Of a stretch of 17,479 nt of DNA, positions 14,771-17,479 are shown one piece after another. The stretch is from NCBI GenBank assembly GCA_910587635.1, contig CAJUNB010000032.1:1-17479 (forward strand). The letters run 5' to 3'. The notes under the pieces are model-generated. The model saw only the letters and a list, made by a program, of their open reading frames with translations, made no database searches and had not been told where the DNA came from. The stretch is from an uncultured Lachnospiraceae bacterium (lineage in GTDB: Bacteria > Bacillota > Clostridia > Lachnospirales > Lachnospiraceae). Position numbers and translations under genes: made by a program. Each line of letters opens with the position of its first letter. Position 1 is the first letter of the stretch.

Positions 14771-15487
14771 TCAATCTAATTTTTCAAAAATCTCACCAAT
14801 GCTTCCCTGAATTACCAGATCTGCTATTTTATCTTTCGGTGTGGCTGTTTTATTTACAAGTACCAGCTTGTTTCCTCTATAATAATCAATCAGTCCCGCC
14901 GCCGGATAGACAGCCAATGAAGTCCCGCCAATAATCAGAACATCCGCTGCGCTAATACAGGCAACAGCTTCCGAAATTGTCTGATTATCCAGGCCTTCTT
15001 CATAAAGTACCACATCCGGCTTGATTACACTGCCACATTCGCATCTCGGTATGCCTTCAGAATACATAATATATTCCGCATCATATAATTTATGACAATG
15101 TTCACAATAATTCCGATGTACACTCCCATGAAGTTCCAGAACTTTTTTACTTCCAGCTGCCTGATGTAACCCGTCAATATTCTGTGTTATTACGGCCCTT
15201 AGTTTTCCTTCTGCTTCCCACTGTGCCAGCTTTAAATGCGCCTTGTTGGGCTTTGCTGTCAGACAAATCATCTTATCTCTGTAAAAGCGGTAAAATTCTT
15301 CTGTGAAATTTCTGTAAAATGTATGACTCAATATCGTTTCCGGAGGATAATCATATTTTTGATTATAGAGCCCATCCACGCTTCTGAAATCAGGAATGCC
15401 ACTTTCTGTAGAAACACCGGCTCCGCCAAAAAATACTACATTGTCCGTTTCTTTCATAATTTCTTTGAATTGTTCCAATGCATTCAT
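14771..15487 (-). CDS. cobB: Sirtuin, NAD-dependent protein deacylase
   Basis: Sirtuins remove acyl groups from lysines using NAD and release nicotinamide and O-acyl-ADP-ribose. The 238-residue protein has the NAD-binding GAGVSTESGIPDFR (22-35), TQNIDGLH (101-108), the catalytic His120 in ELHGSV, and a zinc site of Cys128, Cys131, Cys149 and Cys151 (YCEHC and CECG). The start at 15487 has GAGGAGGG upstream; a GTG six codons earlier lies across that site. It is followed directly by the DUF951 gene, and preceded by the aldo/keto reductase 53 bases away. Confidence 0.95.
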   Translation of the reverse strand: MNALEQFKEIMKETDNVVFFGGAGVSTESGIPDFRSVDGLYNQKYDYPPETILSHTFYRNFTEEFYRFYRDKMICLTAKPNKAHLKLAQWEAEGKLRAVITQNIDGLHQAAGSKKVLELHGSVHRNYCEHCHKLYDAEYIMYSEGIPRCECGSVIKPDVVLYEEGLDNQTISEAVACISAADVLIIGGTSLAVYPAAGLIDYYRGNKLVLVNKTATPKDKIADLVIQGSIGEIFEKLD

Positions 15488-15540
15488 GTTTTCCCTCCTC
15501 TTCACGATGACTTTATCTCTACTTCCAAATTATAAAATAT

Positions 15541-16425
15541 CTACTGTGCAAAATTGCTCTTCTTTTTTGGAATCGCAAAATCAGGATGTTCACCAAGCCA
15601 TGTATTTTGTGGCATATTGTTTATAATAGACATATCTTCTTTTGAGATTTTAAAATCAAAAATATCCTGATTCTGTTTCATTCTTTCAATAGTAGAAGAT
15701 TTGACAAGAGGTATAATGCCTTTTTGCAGAAGAAAACGCAAACAAATCTGTGCCACTGATTTATTATATTTCCTGGCATATTCTTTTAAAATAGGATTTT
15801 CCAGCATGCTGCTTCTACCTAACGGGCTCCATGCCTGCACCCTGATATCATTTTCTTCACAATATCTCACCGCTGCCTCTTGGGTATATCCCGGATGAAT
15901 CTCCAGTTGATCTACTACAGGACTAATTTTACAATTTTCCAATATATTTTCTGCATGATGAGGAAGAAAATTACTAAGTCCCAACCCTTTTACTTTGCCA
16001 GCCTCACACAACTCTTCCAGCGCTCTCCATGTTTCCAGATTTTTTTCTTTCCAATCTGTATCTTCCTCCGTCTCTCTTGGCCAATGAATTAAATATAAAT
16101 CCAGATAATCAGTCTGAAGCCTTTCCAAAGTCCTTTCAATTGCTTTTTTTGCTTCTTCGTATCCCCTCTCATCAATCCAAAGTTTAGATACTATAAAAAA
16201 TTGCTCTCTGTCAATCCCACTTTCCTGGATCGCCTGTCCGAGCACACGCTCTGTTTCATAGAGAGAAGCTGTATCAAAATACCGGTAGCCCGCCACAATA
16301 GCATCCCGTATTATCGCAAGATTATCTCCTTTTTTCGCATTATAAGTTCCAAAGCCAAGGCAGGGAATTCTCTGTCCATTCGCAAGAGTATAGTAATCGT
16401 ATACAGATCTCATAATTAATATCAT
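15541..16425 (-). CDS. Aldo/keto reductase
   Basis: An NADPH-dependent oxidoreductase that reduces aldehydes or ketones. The 294-residue TIM-barrel protein has the full catalytic set: Asp51 (YFDTASLY), Tyr56, Lys81 (VSKLW) and His114 (LIHWPR). It also has the signature GLSNF and the C-terminal cofactor segment IPLVKSSTIERMKQN. It resembles the 2,5-diketo-D-gluconate reductase branch of the family, but the substrate cannot be told. Two starts are possible: ATG 16425, with GGAG four bases away, or ATG 16413 (MRSVYDYYTLANG), which fits family N-termini better but is further from the site. A long structured spacer with a tiny leader frame lies upstream. Confidence 0.93.
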   Translation of the reverse strand: MILIMRSVYDYYTLANGQRIPCLGFGTYNAKKGDNLAIIRDAIVAGYRYFDTASLYETERVLGQAIQESGIDREQFFIVSKLWIDERGYEEAKKAIERTLERLQTDYLDLYLIHWPRETEEDTDWKEKNLETWRALEELCEAGKVKGLGLSNFLPHHAENILENCKISPVVDQLEIHPGYTQEAAVRYCEENDIRVQAWSPLGRSSMLENPILKEYARKYNKSVAQICLRFLLQKGIIPLVKSSTIERMKQNQDIFDFKISKEDMSIINNMPQNTWLGEHPDFAIPKKKSNFAQ

Positions 16426-16586
16426 CCTTCTCCAAATATATAATTGTAATTTGATTTTTTATTAATGAAAATCTCATTTTTTCGGCATGCTTTCGGGACT
16501 AGATATCTCAATAAAAGTAAAGCTCAAAGCTTTTTATCTTTTGTACGTTAATCGGAAAATATTTTTCCGTTTTAATATGAAGAAAC

Positions 16587-16603
16587 GATAAAATAATTTT
16601 ATC
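16587..16603. promoter_or_regulatory. 17-bp palindrome upstream of the aldo/keto reductase
   Basis: GATAAAAT-A-ATTTTATC lies about 160 bases before the start codon. A TTGACG (16608-16613, minus strand) is close by, so the palindrome would cover the spacer and -10 region of a possible promoter. It may be an operator. Confidence 0.35.
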
Positions 16604-16639
16604 TCACCGTCAATTTTAGAAAGGATACTTTCCCTTTAT

Positions 16640-16855
16640 AGAGAATATAATAGGAAAATACTATAATAGATTGTCTGACAACATGAAAACCTCCCAGATA
16701 TGAGTTTATATGATATGTGGATCTTTCCCGATTTGGGATAAGAAGCCCGAAAGCCCAAGACTACCACTCTGACATAATAATTACCGATCTTTCAATGTCA
16801 GCTGTACGCTCCTTTCGGAGGATATGGTATATCGATGTAAAGTAACCTTTACTGT
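16640..16855 (-). ncRNA. Candidate structured RNA or leader upstream of the aldo/keto reductase
   Basis: A strong promoter (TTGTAC, 17 bases, TATAAT at 16861-16889) starts a minus-strand transcript that begins with the hairpin GTAAAG-GTTA-CTTTAC. Next come CTCC-GAAA-GGAG, a stem TGACAT/ATGTCA with a 19-nt loop, and TTGGG/CCCAA near a TCTT.CCC/GGG.AAGA stem. It ends with a seven-residue reading frame. It does not match a riboswitch class I can recall. It could be a regulatory leader of the reductase, about 215 bases further on, or a separate small RNA. Confidence 0.45.
16661..16684 (-). CDS. Possible 7-residue leader peptide (MLSDNLL)
   Basis: An ATG is placed five bases after a good ribosome binding site (GGGAGG) and the frame reads MLSDNLL then TAG. 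The codons overlap the small palindrome TTGTC-A-GACAA. Translation of such a short frame could control folding of the leader RNA. It may be chance, as only the ribosome binding site supports it. Confidence 0.3.
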   Translation of the reverse strand: MLSDNLL

Positions 16856-16860
16856 ATTAT

Positions 16861-16889
16861 ATTATAGCATACTGATTATTTATGTACAA
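16861..16889 (-). promoter_or_regulatory. Promoter of the candidate leader RNA
   Basis: TTGTAC at 16884-16889, 17 bases, TATAAT at 16861-16866 on the minus strand. It begins just after the rRNA operon terminator. Confidence 0.65.
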
Positions 16890-16910
16890 GTATTAAGTTT
16901 ACTTTCACGT

Positions 16911-16944
16911 AAAAAAACCCCAAAATAATTCTTGAGGTTTTAAA
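16911..16944 (-). terminator. Terminator of the rRNA-tRNA operon
   Basis: On the minus strand AAAACCTCAA pairs with TTGGGGTTTT (one G-U pair) around an 8-nt loop, followed by a T-tract. It starts directly after tRNA-Cys. Confidence 0.85.
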
Positions 16945-17015
16945 AGGCGCCAACCAGATTTGAACTGGTGATAGAGGTGTTGCAGACCTTTGCCTTACCA
17001 CTTGGCCATGGCGCC
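16945..17015 (-). tRNA. tRNA-Cys (GCA)
   Basis: A complete cloverleaf of 71 nt. The acceptor stem is GGCGCCA with TGGCGCC, the anticodon loop CTGCAAC carries GCA, and the T arm has GTTCAAAT. The 3' CCA is not encoded. Last gene of the rRNA operon. Confidence 0.96.
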
Positions 17016-17029
17016 ATGTCTTAATTAAA

Positions 17030-17101
17030 TGACTCCGACGGGAATCGAACCCGTGTTACCGCCGTGAAAGGGCGATGTCTTAACCGCTTGACCACGGAGC
17101 C
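17030..17101 (-). tRNA. tRNA-Glu (TTC)
   Basis: A complete cloverleaf of 72 nt. The acceptor stem is GGCTCCG with CGGAGTC (one G-U pair), the anticodon loop is CTTTCAC with TTC, and the T arm has GTTCGATT. CCA is not encoded. Confidence 0.96.
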
Positions 17102-17145
17102 ATATCCGGGACACTTCCCACTGCTACAAATCAATTTATTTCAAA

Positions 17146-17217
17146 CTCCCCGAGTAGGGCTCGAACCTACAACAACTCGGTTAACAGCCGAGTGCTCTAC
17201 CATTGAGCTATCGAGGA
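17146..17217 (-). tRNA. tRNA-Asn (GTT)
   Basis: A complete cloverleaf of 72 nt. The acceptor stem is TCCTCGA with TCGGGGA, the anticodon loop is CTGTTAA with GTT, and the T arm has GTTCGAGC. The discriminator is G and CCA is not encoded. It is the first tRNA after the 23S gene. Confidence 0.96.
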
Positions 17218-17372
17218 TTATTCTCTTTCTTTATTACTTCTTTCTCTGGAAAGAACTACTCTCTCCTCCAGGGCCATGCCCTGAAAACCGAACACTGAAA
17301 GATTCTGGGACATCTCTTTACTGCTTTGTAATCAGGGCTCCTCCCGCTTACGCGGGCCCCTCCTCATTACAT

Positions 17373-17479
17373 TGGTCAAGCCCTCGGCCTATCAGCAGCA
17401 GTCAGCTCCACATATCACTATGCTTCCACCTCTGCCCTGTCTACCCCGTACTCTTCGGGGGGCCTTACCCTTTCGGGGG
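17373..17479 (-). rRNA. 23S rRNA, 3' end (partial)
   Basis: The minus strand matches the last part of bacterial 23S rRNA: ACGGGGTAGACAGG, AGAGGTGGAAGCATAGTG, GGAGCTGACTGCTGCTGAT and AGGCCGAGGGCTTGACC. About 107 nt are inside the window; the rest lies beyond the right edge. The spacer 17218-17372 has a processing-type stem (TGTAAT/ATTACA around CCCGC-GTAA-GCGGG) and no 5S gene. Confidence 0.95.

Noticed and set aside
16640..16855. T-box or another known riboswitch upstream of the aldo/keto reductase
   Set aside because: The T-box antiterminator core and the conserved cores of the common riboswitches I can recall are not present; it is kept only as an unassigned structured region.
1..17479. 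CRISPR array, prophage or toxin-antitoxin module
   Set aside because: No evenly spaced direct repeats, no cas or phage genes and no recognisable toxin-antitoxin pair were found.

Overview
The window looks like chromosomal DNA from a low-GC, anaerobic Firmicute of class Clostridia, most likely family Lachnospiraceae. The evidence is the AT-rich spacers, strong AGGAGG ribosome binding sites, a MecA adaptor, a GdpP-rplI-dnaB operon, an rpsF-ssb-rpsR operon with a zinc-type S18, fermentative pyruvate formate-lyase genes and a 2[4Fe-4S] ferredoxin. The assignment is inferred from gene content, not from a search.

Layout. Positions 1-2255 (minus strand) hold a membrane-anchored SH3 plus GH18 glycosidase and an unrecognised 71-residue protein, followed by a spacer of about 620 bp with a candidate structured RNA. 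mecA (plus) and a DUF1858 protein (minus) converge on a shared terminator near 3.78 kb. Positions 4035-4289 hold a GC-rich palindromic repeat element. Positions 4482-7888 (plus) are the pyruvate formate-lyase locus. A 56-residue ferredoxin follows at 8015. From 8213 to the end everything is on the minus strand: a MerR-like coiled-coil protein; gdpP-rplI-dnaB; rpsF-ssb-rpsR; DUF951; a sirtuin; an aldo/keto reductase; a long structured leader-like spacer; and the 3' end of an rRNA operon with 23S, tRNA-Asn, tRNA-Glu and tRNA-Cys.

The most interesting system is the pyruvate formate-lyase locus. The large protein carries the Cys-Cys active site but stops just where the C-terminal glycyl radical domain should begin. 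That domain is encoded two genes downstream as a free 80-residue protein with the intact RVSGYA motif. Between them lies a 66-residue protein whose first half resembles the start of the radical domain but which ends in a cysteine cluster. Each gene has its own ribosome binding site, so this is a designed split rather than a frameshift. The PFL-activating enzyme follows behind a terminator, and a ferredoxin behind that. The reading is a multi-subunit PFL whose oxygen-sensitive radical part is a separate, exchangeable subunit.

Other points for a second look are two candidate structured RNAs whose promoters share the pattern TTGTAC-17-TATAAT, a dispersed palindromic repeat family seen in at least two and perhaps three places, and the absence of a 5S gene between the 23S end and the operon terminator.
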